64,000 nucleotides of DNA, taken from NCBI RefSeq assembly GCF_027595985.1, contig NC_073311.1, positions 50,200,463-50,264,462 of the forward strand, in the 5' to 3' direction. This DNA is from Sorex araneus (taxonomy: Eukaryota; Chordata; Mammalia; Eulipotyphla; Soricidae). Position numbers and translations under genes: made by a program. A model generated the notes under the pieces. That model had not been told where the DNA came from and did no database searches. It saw only the letters and a list, made by a program, of their open reading frames with translations. Of this stretch, positions 46,309 through 60,305 are shown one piece after another; position 1 is the first letter of the stretch; each line of letters opens with the position of its first letter.

Positions 46309-49300
46309 CAACCAGCGCCTTGTATATCCTTGATATTAACCACTTATCAGAAAGATACTGGGTGAATATAGTGTCCCATTCTGTAGACTGCCTTTGTATT
46401 CTGGTTACTGTTTCTTCTGAGGTATAGAAACTTCTTAGTTTAAGATAGTTCCTTTTGTTTATCTGTTTCCACTTGCTTGGTCAGTGGGGTATCAGCTTTG
46501 AAGATAACTTTAGTTTCAGTGTTCTGGATTGTTTTGCCCACCTTTTCTTCAATATACCTTATGAATTCTGGTCTGATGTTGAGGTCTTTAATGCATTTGA
46601 TATAACTTTGTGAATTATATTAGGTAGAGGTCTGAGCCCCTTTTTTTGCATGTAGCTGTCCAGTTTTCCAGCACCATTTATTAAAAAGGTTTTCCTTGCT
46701 GCACTTTATATTTCTTGCTCCCTTATTAATATTTCTTGCTCCCTTATTAAAGAATAGATGATAATATATTTGAGGGTGTATGTAAGAATATTCAATCCTA
46801 TTCCATTTGTCTGAGGATCTGTCTTTGTTCCAATACCATGTCGTTTTAATTATTACCGCTTTGTAGTACAGTTTGAGATTGGGGAAAGTGATGCCTCCAA
46901 TCTTGTTTTGCTCAACAATTGTTTTAGTTATTTATGGGGGTTTGTTGTTACATATGAATTTCAGGAGTGTTTTATCCATTTCTTTGAAGAATGTCATGGG
47001 TACCCTTATAGGGATTGCATTGAATCTGTATAATGCTTTGTTGAGTGTTTCCATATTGATATTGTTAATGTTCCCAATCCATGAGCAGGGGATGTGTTTC
47101 CATTTTTTTTGTGCCCTCTATTATTTCTTGAAGTAACATTTTGTAGGGATTTTATACAGCTCCTTTTCCTCCTTATTTAAGCTGATTCCGAGGTACTTCA
47201 TTTTCTGAGGCATGGATGTGAACAGGATTATTTTGTTCATATCTCTTTCTTCTCTCTCATTATTTGCACATAGGAAAGCCATGGACTTTTGGATATTGAT
47301 TTCATAGCCTGGAATACTACTATACAAGTCTATTATTTCTAGGAGCTTCTTGGTAGAGGCTCTAGGGTTCTCTAAGTATATTATCATGTCACTGCATATA
47401 GTGAGAACTTGATTTCTTCCTTTCCTATCTGGATACCCTTAGTATCTTTTTCTTGCCTAACTGCTACTTCAAGTACTTTCAGTACTATATTGGATATAAA
47501 TGTGATAGTGGGCATTCTTGTCTTATCCCTGACCTTAGGCTTTTAGTTTTTCCCCATTGAGGGTAATGCTTGCCATGGGCTTGTGGTAGATGGCTTTGAC
47601 TATATTGAGGAAAGTTCCTTCAATTTCCATTTTGGTGAGAATTTTCATCATAAAAGGGTGTTGGAACTTATCAAAATCTTTCTTTGTGTCGAGTTATGTG
47701 ATCATATGGTTTTTATCTTTTCGTTTATTGATATGATGGATTATGTTGATTGACTTATGAATGTTAAATCATCCTTGTATCTCCAGGATGAATCCCACTT
47801 GGTCGTGGCGTATGATTTTTTTTGATGAGTTGTTGGATTCTACTTCCTAAGATTTTGTTGAGAATCTTCGCATCCATGTTCATCAGGGATATCAGCCTCA
47901 AATTTTATTCATTTTTTTTGGTGTCTCTATTTGCTTTTAGTATTGGGGTGATATATGCCTCATAGACACTGTTTGGGAGTGTTTTTTTTTCTTCAATTTC
48001 CTGGAAAATCTTGAAAAGAATTGGCAATAGGTCTTCTTTATATGTTTGGAAAAATTCGCTAGTGAATCCATCTAGACCTGGGCTTTTGTTTTGGGGAAGA
48101 CTTTTTTTTTTCTTTTTTGCTTTTTGTGTCGCACTCGGCGATGCTCAGGGGTTACTCCTGGCTCTGCACCCAGGAATGACCCCTGGCTGTGCTCAGGGAA
48201 CCATATGGGATGCTGGAAATCGAACCCAGGTTGGCTGCGTGCAAGGCAAATGCCCTACTCTGCCATGCTATCGCTCCAGCCTCTGGGAAGACTTTTGATT
48301 ACTGTTTCAACTTGATATTAATAGGTCTATTCTGGTATTCAAATCTTCTTGGCTCAACCTTGGGAAGTTATAGGAATCCAGAATTTATTCATTTGTTCTA
48401 GCTTCTCTTGTTTTGTGACCTACAGACTTCCAAAGTATCTCTGATGATCTTTTGAATTCCTTTGGTTTCTGTTGTGATGTCCCAATTTTCATTTCTGATT
48501 CGGTTTATTAGGGTTCTCTATCTCTCTCTCTCTTTCTTTGTGCATCTTGCTAGTAGTTTATCAATCTTGTTTATTTTCTCAAAGAACCAGCTCTTGGGTT
48601 TATTGATCTTTTGGATTTTTGGGGGGGTGTTCATGTCATTAATTTTTGCTCTAAGTTATATTATTTCTTTCCTGCTGCCTGGTTTGGACTCCTTTTGTTG
48701 GTCCTTTCCTAAGATCTTTAGCTGTGAGGTCAAGTTATTTATGAGGGCCCTTTCTTCCTTCCTGAGAAATGCTTGCAGAGCCATAAAATTTCTCCTTAAC
48801 ACTGCTTTAGCTTGTCCCACAAGTTTTGGTAGCTCTTGTCTTGATTCTTCCTCTGTTTCCAGGTGTCTTTTGATTTCCCTGATTTCCACCCTGATCCACC
48901 ATTGTTCAACATTGAGTTATTTAATTTCCAGGTGTTTGATTTGATTCTCTGCATCTGTGTGTTATTAACTTCTATCTTCAGTGTATTGTGGTCTGAAAAG
49001 ACTGTTGATGCAATTTCTATCTTCCTGATTTTATTGTGGTATATTTTGTGGCCTAGCACATGGTCCATTTTGGAAAATGTTCCATGTGCTCTGGAAAAGA
49101 ATGTGTATTCGGTTTTTGGGAGATGGAAAGCCCTGTATATATTCATCTATTAGTAATCTCTTTCCCATTTCTTCCTTCAAAGCCAGTCCATCCTTGCTTA
49201 GTTGTAATCCTGTTGATCCACACAGAGGTGACAAGGGGGTGTTGAAATCTCCAACTAATAATGTGTTGCTACCAATATCCTCTTTGAAATCTCTTATCAG

Positions 49301-50992
49301 CTACTTTAAGCATTTTGATTGTCCCTCACTGGGTGCATATATGTTTAGGAGTGTGATATTTTTCCTGATCTACATATCCCGTGATTATTAATAAATGTCC
49401 CTCTCTGCCCCTTCTAATCTTTTTCAGCCTGCAATCTATGTTGTTGGATATTAGTATGGCAACCCTGGCCTTTTGGAGGGAGTTGATTGTTTGAAAGATT
49501 ATTTTTCATCTTCGAGTCTGTGTTTGCTCTGACTGTTCAGATGTGTTTCTTTTAGGCAGCAGAATGTTGGGCTCAGTGTTTTAATCCATTTTGCAACTCT
49601 TTGCCTCTTAATTGGTGTATTTAGACTATTGACATTGAGAGAGATTAATATCATGGGGATTTGTGTCATCTTTCTCTAGGGATTTGTTGAACATGTAATG
49701 ATTTGTCTTGTGCTTGTAGAGGTTTGTCTTGTCTTGTCTCTTTACTTGCCTCTTTAGTCTTTCTTTCAAGGTTGGGTTTGAGTCTATGAAGTTCCTGAGC
49801 TGTTGTGTATCCATGAAATGGTATACGTTCCTTTGAGTTTGAGTGAGAGTTTTCCCAGATAGAGTATTCTTGGTGAGGCATTCATTTCATTGAGTTTATT
49901 CATATATTTTTCACTATATCCTGCCATTGTCCTCAGGGTCATTCAATTTCCTCTGATAAGACTGCTGTAAATATAAGAGGTGCTCCTTTTTATGTAATTT
50001 CATTCTTTGACTTTGCAGCTTGCAGTGTTATATCTTTGTTTGTGGTATCTGTCATGTGGTATCAAGACATGTCATATTCTGATTATGACATGTCTTGGAG
50101 TCTTTTTATTAGGGTCTCTTTTAGCTGGTATCCTTTGGGCTCTTTGGATCTGTGGGCTTGCATTCTCCAGGTCTGGAAACTTCTCAGTAATATCTTTAAC
50201 TGGTGCTACTTCACTGGGGTTGCCTGTCCTTCTGGTAATTCAATGATACTTATGTTGTTCCTCTTGAGTTCATTTCCTAGGTCTCTGATACTCCTGAGAG
50301 TTATTTTGAGGTCTTTTCACATTGTATGTTGTTCCCTGTATGTTTGTGCAGCTCATCTTCAAGCTCACTGATTCTGTCTTCGGCTGTTATCATTCTCCTG
50401 TTGAGGGTGCTCACTGCATTTTTTTAATTTCATCTACTGAAATCATTATTAGTGACACTTCTGTTCGTGGCTTTCGTATTTCTGCTCTCATTTCTTTCTG
50501 TATTTTATTGACTGTCCATTCCACTGTTTCTTTCATGTCCTCCTTTAATTTATCGGATGGCTGTTCCACCGTTTCTTTGAGTTCATTAAACATCTTCAAC
50601 ATTTCATCTTTGAATTCTTCATCGAAGAGATCATATTTGTGAGTAACCCTGTTGAGGCTTCTGGGCTCTTTTCTTCATCCACTATTTGTGCTGGGGATTT
50701 GCGATGTTTCTTCATGTTGCTGTAGTATGGAGATGGGACTCTCCAGTTCACTATCAGTGTTCCCTTCTCACTGTGAAAAAGGATTCTGGATGAGCTCAGT
50801 CAATAGTGGTAACCTTTTCCCCCTTCTAGAATACTAAATTCCTATTTGGTGCTCCTCTGAATAATTTGAGTCCTCTAGTACAGCTTCAGAGGACCTGTTC
50901 TTTAATATTAGGCTTGTTCAGTTTCTTGTGTTACCATTTATTTTGGTGCAATTAGAATAGGCCAGCGGACTATTGACGTAATGTGTTTGTGA
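46309..50992 (-). mobile_element. L1 in duplication arm B, 3'-truncated
   Basis: Matches 2240-6995 of arm A in order and orientation: ORF2 to about 49700, then ORF1 (50602-49900) and a short 5' UTR. Both ORFs are broken. It lacks the 3' UTR that its arm A partner keeps, and carries its own SINE at 48106. Confidence 0.75.
48106..48284 (-). mobile_element. tRNA-type SINE
   Basis: Near-consensus. Target duplication gggaagactttt at 48094 and 48285, inside arm B L1 ORF2. It is absent from the arm A L1, so it inserted after the duplication or is specific to this copy. Confidence 0.88.
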
Positions 50993-51002
50993 CATTTAAT
51001 TT

Positions 51003-52140
51003 TACATATGTATTTTTGTATTACAAAATTGTTTTAGGACCCATGGTTTACAACACTGATAATTACAGGGTTTTATACAACAAGTATCCCAACAGCACAC
51101 CCCCACCTTCCTTCTAACATGTCCCAGTGTCCCCTAGTTTTATCCTAATGCTACGCACAGTGATAGGCTTACTATCAAAGACTAGTTATCAGTTTCCTTT
51201 GCCTTTGAGTATTTTTAGTTCTTTACTGTTTTTTGTACATATGAGGGAGATCATTCTGCATGACTAGCTTCACTACTTCATTCAGCATGATACTCTCCAT
51301 ATCCATCCATATAGCCACAAATTACAAGATTTTACCTTTTCTTATAGCTGACAGCATTGTTGATATATGCCACTGTTTCTTTAGCCCCCAAGCCTGGCTG
51401 TCTTTCCCGGGGCCCCTTGGAGGGGGTGGGTCTTAGTTTCCCTCTCCACCCTTCGGGTCTTAGTCTCCACCTTGGGTCTTAGTTTCCCTCTTCACCCTTG
51501 AGCAGAGATCCTTCGGCCAAAGCCCTCCAGGGCCTAGCCACAGTCATCCTCAAGGGCCCTCTCCACGGATGAGCCTCACACATGAAGGAACCGGCAGAGG
51601 AACCCAGGTGTGTGGGACCCGGGGCTGAGACCTCCAAGCCTGCTTGGATTGGGACTGGGCATCTTCGACCCAGATTCTCCATTTTCCAGTAGCTAGGTGG
51701 TCACACCCACGGACTGCCCCAGTGTCGTGTAATCCTACCAATGGCCAACATCCAGAGACTATAACACTAAACTACCAGAAGTGCGCAGCTGCTTTGAGGC
51801 TGCACAACATCTTTTAGCCTTGGGAGAACTTGGCAAGCTACCGAGAGTTTCCTGCCCACATGGGAGGGCCTCGCAAACTTCCCATGGTGTATTCATATTC
51901 CATAACCAGTACCAATGATGGATCTCATTCCCCTGACCCTGAAAGAGCCTCCAATGCAGCACCATTGGAAAGGACATGTAAAGAGACGTTACTGAGACCG
52001 CTCGAGAAATTCAATGATCAATGGGATAATGATGATGATGATTCTTTAGCCAGTCATCTATTCTTGAACATTTGGGTTTTTTCCAGATTTCAGCTATTGT
52101 GAACAGTGCTTCAATGAACACAGAAGTGAAAAAATGTCTT
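51003..52140 (-). mobile_element. old L1 fragment, arm B, split by X-SINE copy 1
   Basis: Counterpart of 9610-10120, interrupted at 51386-52041. Shared text includes caacagcacaccccc and gccaatggttag. Confidence 0.6.
51386..52041 (+). mobile_element. X-SINE composite retroposon, copy 1
   Basis: A single insertion flanked by 10-base duplications (ttctttagcc) at 51376 and 52042, splitting an old L1 piece. The first 435 bases are a GC-rich unit 'X' (aagcctggctgtctttcccg to aggctgcacaacatctttta). The rest is a tRNA-type SINE body without its tRNA head, joined at ggcaagctaccgagag, with a (gat)n tail. X also occurs at 59279 and 61376. Confidence 0.7.
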
Positions 52141-52444
52141 TTCTGAAGAGAGTTTGATGTAGTTTCATTTGTTTTTCTTTACTTACATTTGTTTGGCCAA
52201 TGGTTAGGACTTTTAAAATTGTAAAGAAATTTATTTTAAACCTAATCAGAAAAATGTTTTTCCATGATACCTCCCCACATTCAGTTATTGATACACATAA
52301 GTCACTTGCAAAGGGGATAGAGATTGCAAGTGTCAGCTCATAGGTTCTGCAACCCAAATATCAATTTTGTTTTACTGAGGTCCTCTGGATAGCCTCCATT
52401 TGGAGTCATGTTGCACAGTTTAAGAGACTAGACTCTAAGATGAA

Positions 52445-52655
52445 AATCCTCTTCTTTGAGCTTACTTGCTAAAATGGAAGTATAAGAAATTGCTGAATTT
52501 AATGCTCAGAATCCTTGTTGAAACCCGGTGTTGGGTGGATACTTGGACCCCAGCTAGCTGGAACAATAAACCTCACTGTGTGATTTGTGTTACCTGCTCT
52601 GTTCTCTGTCCTTGAGGGGTAGTTGACTCTGGACTCTAACAATTCTGTTCAGGAG
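52445..52655 (+). repeat. LTR 3' portion
   Basis: The pattern ccccagctagctggaacaataaacctcactg, read in pieces, with AATAAA and a following CT-rich end resembles gammaretroviral-type LTRs. It is absent from the matching place in arm A, so it inserted after the duplication or was lost from A. Confidence 0.45.
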
Positions 52656-52839
52656 AAATGTGCCTGTGGTGAAAACCATGTACCCTAGTGAAAACCATTC
52701 TTTTCCTCATCCTGTTTCTGCAGGAGCAAATAAAACACTGCCAACTCTGAGCACATGCTGTATAAACATTACCACCTCCAAATGATAAGGAAAACTGACC
52801 CACTCATAGTTCACACAGGCTCACACAGGAGAGCAGGAG

Positions 52840-53215
52840 CTGCCAAAGGGCAGCTGAGTCTGGGCGACATGACCGTGGAATGAATTTGGCACATTCTTGT
52901 TGGTCCTGAGTTGGTCAGAGTCTCACCTTGTACTCCAGATTACAAGATGTGCCGTGCTTGGGATAGTCTCACCCTGACCTTGCAGATGACATGTTTGAGA
53001 ATTTCTGCTTCTGTGCTCTCCCTCAGCTGCCTGCAAATGCCCTCTCCCCCTCTCTTGGAGAGACTATAAAATGAAATTCTCACTCTTGTTCAAGCCCAGT
53101 CTGTCTAGCAGAGCTCAGCTCATGCTGGTAATAAACCTGAGTTTTCCCAACTCTCAGTGAGCTCTTAGTTTTTCACTGTTTCCCAGTGATCATTTCTACA
53201 ACACAAGCATCAAAC
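52840..53215 (+). repeat. LTR-like sequence in duplication arm B
   Basis: Counterpart of 12320-12681: ctataaaatgaaattctcac at about 53065, taataaacctgag at about 53132 and the same U5-like end. Confidence 0.45.
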
Positions 53216-54691
53216 AACAATGGCCTGTATAGGGAGATCTAACATCCCCAACTCCTACCCAGCACAGATTGCTCTCTTCCACTATACTCAACAAATATTT
53301 TGTACTTACTTTTACTCCAGCATTGAGTAAATTATTTTAGCTTTGAGAAACTGCCCAAACCCTCCACTCATTGAATTTGTTTTCTCAGGGAGATACTCCA
53401 TTTTCTAGCTCTCTCTGCAACTTCTCTTCCTCAACTGTGCATCAAAGGAGCCAAAGAACCATTGCAAATTCAAAGTTACCCAGAATAGGGTGTGAGGCTT
53501 TCTTGAAGTTTAACTGACTTACTTCCTGTTGAGCCATGCTCTACTGCAGTATAAGACTCACTCCAATTTATGGTCTTTGGTCTTTGCTGCCTCTGTATAC
53601 TCATTCCTTCCTGGTCTTCACTAGATCAATATGGGAGTTTGAGCCATTCCAAGGAACCAACAGAGAAGTGAGTTATCTATTCTGAGTACTTCTGTGTCAT
53701 TGCATAAGGGCAGGTATTTTTTTTACCTGAATCACTATGAGATACAGTTACATGGCTTTTAAGTTTTAGTTTTAGTCACACAATGATTGAACACCCATTC
53801 CTCCAGCAGTGCACATTTTCCACCAACAATGTCTCCAGTATCCCTACCACCCCCACATCCAACCTCTCCCCATGCCTCTATGACATACAATTTCCATCGT
53901 ACTTTCTCTCTACTTTTGGGAATTATGGTTTGCAATACAGATAATGAGAGATCATCATCATGTTTGGTCCTTTATCTACTTTCATAACACATCTCCTATC
54001 CCAAGAAATACCTCCAATGTGTAGATGTACTAAAGTTGATTTAGTCATCTGTTCTCAGGCACTCGTTTTTTTCCAGATTCCTGCTATTGTGAACAGTGCT
54101 GCAATGAACATACAAGTGCAGATGTCATTTCTGCTATACTTTTTTGCATCTCCAGGACACATTCCCAGAAGTGGTATTGCTGGGTCAAATGGGAGCTCAA
54201 TTTCTAATTTTTTTGAGTAATGTTTACATTGTTTACCAAAAGGGCTGAACCAGTTGGCATTCTCACCAGCAGTGAAGGAGAGTCCCCTTCTTCCCACATC
54301 CACACCAACACAGGTTGCTTTTGTTTTTACTTTGGATGTGTGCCAGTCTCTGTGTGTGAGATGATGTCTCATGGATGTTTGATCTCATCTCCCTGATGCT
54401 TAGTGATGAGGAGCATTTTTTCATGTGCCTTTTGGCCATTTGGATTTTTTCTTTGAGAAATTTTCTGTTCATTTTATTGCCCCATTAATGTAGTCCCATT
54501 TGTTTATATCTGTTTCCACTTGCTTGGTCAGAGGCGTGTCATCTTTGAAGATACCTTTATCTTCAATGTAGTGGAGAGTTTTGCCGACCTGTCTTCAATG
54601 TACCTTCTGGATTCTGGTCTTATGTTGAGGTCTTTAATCCATTTTGATCTGAATTTTGTATATGGTGTTAGGTAGAGGTCTGAGCCCAATT

Positions 54692-54891
54692 TTTTTTAAT
54701 TAGCGAATCACCGTGAGGGTACAGTTACAGATTTACACATTTTCGTGCATGTGTTTTCCTCATACAATGTTCGAGAACCCATCCCTCCATCAGTGTCCTT
54801 TCTCTGCCACCAATGAACCCAGTATCTCTCCCAGCCCCCAATCCCATCTTCCCCCATCCCACCCCGCCTCTGTGGCAGTGTATTCCAATTT

Positions 54892-54953
<62 letters not shown>

Positions 54954-55368
54954 CTTTTGGGTGTTGTGGTTTGCAATAGGGGTGAGTGGCCATCGTGTTC
55001 AGTCTCTAATCTACTTTCAGCATGCATCTCTCTTCCCACGCAGGATCTCCAATCGCATTTTGCTTGGTGTTCCCTTCTCTATCTGAGCTGCCTTTTCTCA
55101 CAGCATGTAAGGCCAGCTTCAAAGCCATGGAGCCAACTGCCTGGTAGTTATTTCCACTATTCTTGGGTGTTAGTCTCCTACTCTGTTATTTTATATTCCA
55201 CAGATGAGTGCAATCTTCCTAGTATGTCCCTCTCTTTCTGACTCATTTCACTTAATATGATACTTTCCATGTTGATCTACTTATATGCAAAGTTCATGAC
55301 TTCTTCTTTTATAACAGCTGCATAGTATTCCATTGTATAGATGTACCAACGTTTCTTTAACCAGTCAT
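54692..55368 (-). mobile_element. 5'-truncated L1 insertion
   Basis: L1 3' UTR and ORF2 end inserted in older L1. A 10-base target duplication (gagcccaatt) lies at 54682 and 55369. It contains a (CT)n tract at 54894-54948. Confidence 0.75.
54894..54948. repeat. (CT)n microsatellite
   Basis: About 27 CT units in the L1 3' UTR inserted at 54692. Confidence 0.95.
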
Positions 55369-57127
55369 GAGCCCAATTATTTTTTTGGCTTGTAGCTGTC
55401 CAATTTTTCCAGCACCATTTGTTAAAGAGGCTTTCCTTGCTCCAATTCACTTTTCTTGCTCCCTTATCAAAGATTAGATGGTCATATATTTGAGACTGTA
55501 TGTAAGGATATTTAACCCTGTTCCATTGGTCTGCGGCTCTACCTTTGTTCCAGTACCATGCTGTTTTAATTATAACTGCTCATATTAGAGTTTGAGATTG
55601 TGGAAGGTGATGCCTCCCATTTTCTTTTTCCCAAGAATTGCTTTAACTATTCCTGGGGGGTTATTGTTCTATATGAATATCAGTAGTGTTTGATCCATTT
55701 CTTTAAAGAATTTCATGGGTACCCTTATAGGGATCACATTGAATATGTATAATGCTTTGGGAAGTATTGCCATTTTGATAATGTTAATTATCCCAATCCA
55801 TAAACATGGGATATGTTTCCATTTCCTTGTATCCTCTTTTATTTCATGAAGTAGCAAATTGTAGTTTTCTTTCTACAAGTCCTTTACCTCCTTAGTTAAG
55901 CTGATTCCAAGGTACTTGATTTTCTGAGGCATGATTGTGAAGGGGATTGCTTTTTTCATGACACTTTCTTCTCTTTCATTATTTGTATATAGAAAATCCA
56001 TGGACACTTGGGTATTGATTTTATAGCCTAAGACTTTACAAGTCCATTGTTTTAGGAATTTCTTGGTAGAGGTTTTGGGGTTTTCTAAAAATAGTATCAT
56101 ATCATTTTCGAATAGTGAGAGCTTGATTTCTTCCTTTCCTATCTGGATATCCTTAATATCTTTTTCTTTCCTAACCACTATTGCAAGTACTTCCAGTAGT
56201 ATATTGAATAGAAGTGGTGATAGTGGGTATCCTTGTCTTGTCCCTGATCTTAGAGTGAAGGTTCTTAGTATTTCCCCAGTGAGGATAATGCTTACCATAG
56301 GCTTGTGGTGGATGTTTTGACAATATTGAGGAAAGTTCCTTTAAAACCCATTTTGGTGAGAGTTTCCATCATAAACAGGTGCTGGATCTTGTCGAATGCT
56401 TTCTCTGCATCTATTGATATAAGCACTTTTTTTTATCTTTTCTTTTATTGATATGATGGATTACATTGATTTATTTCTGGATGTTAAGTATCCCTGGGAT
56501 GAATCCCACTTGGTCATGGTGCATGATATTTTTGATGAGTTGTTGAATTCTATTTGCAAATATTTTGTTGAGGATCTTCACACCCATGTTCATCAGGGAT
56601 ATCGGCCAGTAGTTTTTTTTGTTTTTCAGTGGTATCTTTGCTTTTGATATTAGGGAGATATGTGCCTCATAGAAAGAGAGATATTTTCTGTTTCTCCAAT
56701 TTTCTGGAAAAGATTTTCTCTTCATTTGAAATGAAATGAACAGAAAATTTGATATGAAATGAACAGAAAATTGGAGATTTTCTGTTTCTCCAATTTTCTG
56801 GAAAAGCTTGAGAAGAACTGACAATAGATCCTCTTTAAATGTTTGGAGAATTTGCTAGTGAATCTATCTGGACCTGGGCTTTTGTTTTGGGGAAGACTTT
56901 TAATTACAGTTTCAATTTTCTTGGTAGTGATAGGTCTATTCAGTTATTCCAAATCTTCTTGGTTCAGTCTTGGGAGATTATTGGAATCCAGGAATTTATC
57001 CGTTTCTTCTAGGTTCTCTTGTTTTATAGCATACAGACTTTCAGAATGGTTTCTGCTCATCGTTTGTATTTTTTTGGTTTCTCTTGTGATGGTCTTTTCA
57101 TTTATGATTCAGTTAATTAGGGTTATC

Positions 57128-57133
57128 TCTCTC

Positions 57134-57168
<35 letters not shown>
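57128..57168. repeat. (CT)n microsatellite
   Basis: CT run inside L1 ORF2-derived sequence. Confidence 0.9.
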
Positions 57169-57169
<1 letters not shown>

Positions 57170-58127
57170 AGTCTTGCTAGTGGTTTATCAACCTTGTTTA
57201 TTTTCTCAAAGAACCAGCTCTTGGTTTCATTAGCTTTTGGATTGTTTTGGGGTTTCCATACTGTTAATTTCTGCTCTAAATTTTGTTATTTCTTTCCTTC
57301 TGCCTGGATTGGGCTACTTTTGTTAGTCCTTTTCCAAGATCTTGAGCTGTTTTGTCAAGTCATTTATGTGGACCCTTTCTTCCTTCCTGAGAAATGCTTG
57401 CAGCACTATAAATTTTCCCCTTAATACGTACCTTATGTCTCATAGGTACTGGTAACTCATGTCTTTATTCTCATTTGTTTTCAGGTATCTTTTGATTTTT
57501 TCCTTGATTTACTTCCTGATCCACACGTTGTTCAACATTGAGTTGTTTAATTTCCAGGTGTTTGATTTGGTTCTCTGCGTCTGTGTGTGATTAACTTCTA
57601 TCTTCAGTGTATTGTAGTCTGAAAAGATAGTTGATACAATTTCTATCTTCTTGATTATGTTGAGGTATGTTTTCTGACCCAGCACATAGTCTATTTTGGA
57701 AAATGTTCTCTGTGCCTGGAAAAAAATGTGTATTCTTATTTATGGGGATGTAAAGCCCTGTATAGATCTATTAGCCCTCTCTCTTCTATTTTGGCCTTCA
57801 AAGCCAGTTTTTCCTTGCTGAGTTTTATTCTTGATCTATCTAAAGGCTATAAGGCCATGCTGAAGTTTTCAACTACTATTGTGTTGCTAGCAATGTCCTC
57901 CTTAAAATCTGTTAGCAGTTGTTTTAAGTATTTAGCTGGTCCCTCATTAGGTGTGTATACATTTAGGAGTGTGATTTTTTCCTGCTGTACATATCACTTG
58001 ATTAATAAAAAATGGCCTTTTCTGCCCCTCCTAATCTTTCTCAGTCTGAAATCTATGTTGTCGGATACTATCATGGCCACCCTGGTTTCTTTGAGGAAGT
58101 TGTTTTCTTGTAGGATGTATTCCACCA

Positions 58128-59278
58128 GATGTCATTTCTACTGTGCTTTTTTGCATGCTTGGGACATATTCCCAGAAGTGGTATTGTAGGGTCATATGGA
58201 AACTCAATTTTGACTTTTTTAAGGAATGCCCATATTGTCTTCCAAAAAAGGCTGGACCAGCCAGCATTCCCACCAATAATAAGAGAGTCCCTTTCTCCCC
58301 ATATCTGGGCCAGCACTGGTTGTTCTTGTTATTTTTGGTTCTGTGCCAGTCTCTGTGGTGTGAGATGATATCTCATTGTCGTTTTGATTTGCATCTCCCT
58401 GATGATTAGCATCATAGAGCATTTTTTCATGTGTCTTTTGACCATTTGTATTTCTTTTTTGAGGAAGCTTCTGTTCATTTCTTCTCCAATTTTTTTATAG
58501 CATTGGAAGATGTTTTATTGTACAATTCTACTAATATCTTGTATATGCTGGATATTGACCCCTATCAGAGGAGTATTAGGTAAATATTCTATACCATTCC
58601 ATGGGCTCTCTCTGTATTTTGGTCAGTATCTTTTGAGGTACAGAGGCTTCTTAGTTTAATGTAGTCCTATTTGTTTATATTTGTTTCCACTTACTTGGTC
58701 AGTGGTGTTTCGTCCTTAAAGATGCATTTAGCTGCAATGTCATGAAAGGTTCTGCCTACATTTTCCTCCACGTACATTATGGATTCATGTCTGATATTCA
58801 GTCTTTAATCCACTTTGATCTGACTTTTGTGCCTGGCATTAGGTAGGGGTCAGAGTTCCTTTTTTTGTAGATAGCTATTCAGTTTTCCCAGCACCATTTA
58901 TTGAAGAAGATTTCCTTGTTCCACTTCACATTTCTTGCTCCTTTATCAAAGATTAAGTGACCATATAATTGACAGGCTGTGACAGAATATTCAACTCTGT
59001 TCTATTGGTCTGCAGGTATGTTTCTAGCCCAATACCATGCTGCTTTAATTACTACCGCTTTGTAGTACAGTTTGAAGTTGGGAAAAATGATACCATCCAT
59101 CTTCTTTTTCCCAAGGATTGCTTTAGCTTTTCCTGTGTGTTTATTGTTCAATATGAATTTCAGGAGTTGTTTGTGTATTTCTTTGAAGAGTGCCATAGAT
59201 ATCCTTATAGGGACCACATTAAATTTGTATAGTGCTTTGGGGAGTATTGCCATTTTGATACTGTTAATGCTCCTGAGC
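58128..59278 (-). mobile_element. L1 fragment, arm B counterpart of 13870-15030
   Basis: Minus-strand ORF2 C-terminal part. It matches arm A closely over more than 1 kb (caaggaatgcccatattgtc-type text), ending where X copy 2 begins. Confidence 0.7.
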
Positions 59279-59645
59279 AGAGAGTTTCTTGCCTGCATGC
59301 CTGGCTGTCTTCCCTGGAGCCCCTTGGAGGGGATGGGATCCAGATTCCCTCCCCACCTCGAGCAGATCTCTCGACAGCCGAAGACCTCTGGAACCTAGCC
59401 ACAGCCATGCTCAAGGCCCCTCTCCACATGTGCGGACGAGCCTCATGCATGAAGGTACAGGCAGAGGAATCCAGGTATGTGGGACCTAAGGCTGAGACCT
59501 CCAAGCCTGCTGGGATTGGGACTGGGCCTCTTCTGCCCAGATTTCCCATTTGCCAGTAGCTAGGTAGTCACACCCAGGGACTGCCCCCAGCGCCATGTAA
59601 TCCTGTCAATGGCCAGCATCCAGAGACTTAAACACAAGCTCCCAG
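59279..59645 (+). mobile_element. X unit, copy 2
   Basis: About 360 bases homologous to 51386-51760 (cctccaagcctgctgggatt, ccagtagctaggtagtcaca, tggccagcatccagagactt). No SINE body follows; it runs into an old L1 tail. It replaces about 2.7 kb present in duplication arm A. Confidence 0.65.
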
Positions 59646-59649
59646 AAAC

Positions 59650-60290
59650 AGAGAAACATAGAAATTTAGGGAGAAGTAAGAGAAGACAGACAGGAAACAA
59701 TGGTGGATAGATGTCAAGAGGACCTATATTGCTGAAATATCTAATTATCCAAGTAACAGAGTTGACACACACGAGATCCAAACTTCAACAACCAAGATTA
59801 AAAATGTGCTTTCAGAGGAGGCCAAGTGGGTGGTAGGGTGGGAAGGAATCTGGAAACACTGATGGAGGAAAGTTGACACTGATGGTGGGATTGGTGCTGG
59901 AATAAGTGTCTAAAATTCAACTGTGAACAGCTTTGTAATACATGGCTATTTATTTATTTGACTTTATTTAAACACCACAGTTTTCAAGGCTGTTCATAAT
60001 ACAGCTGTTCCTAGCCTTCAATGTTTCGACATCAATCCCACGACCAATGGGACCTTCCCTCCACCATTATCCCCAGTTTTCCACCTACACCCCTAGCCTG
60101 ATCCCTTAGCAGACATAAAATAGTTTGTTTTTATACTTCTTGCTATAAGTATAAAAAATATAATAAGTATAACAAAATGGCCAAATGAAATGATAAAAAA
60201 TATTTCAGTTAAAGAAAATTTGTGAACATTAATATATCTCACAATGGAGTCATTAGTCATTAACATATGACCCTCCATGTTTTGTTTAAC
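59650..60290. repeat. two L1-like 3' ends joined tail to tail, arm B
   Basis: Counterpart of 17785-18420, with gttgacactg present once or twice rather than three times. Confidence 0.6.
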
Positions 60291-60305
60291 CTAGCCAGTA
60301 TCAAT

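Larger units (their letters stand above)
53745..58127 (-). mobile_element. stacked L1 fragments, arm B
   Basis: 3' UTR and ORF2 segments on the minus strand, with open pieces at 56298-55873 (a reverse-transcriptase region: [20 protein letters not shown]), 55857-55669 and 56824-56471. ORF2 continues to the endonuclease region near 58020. It holds a later L1 insertion at 54692 and a CT tract at 57128. Confidence 0.7.
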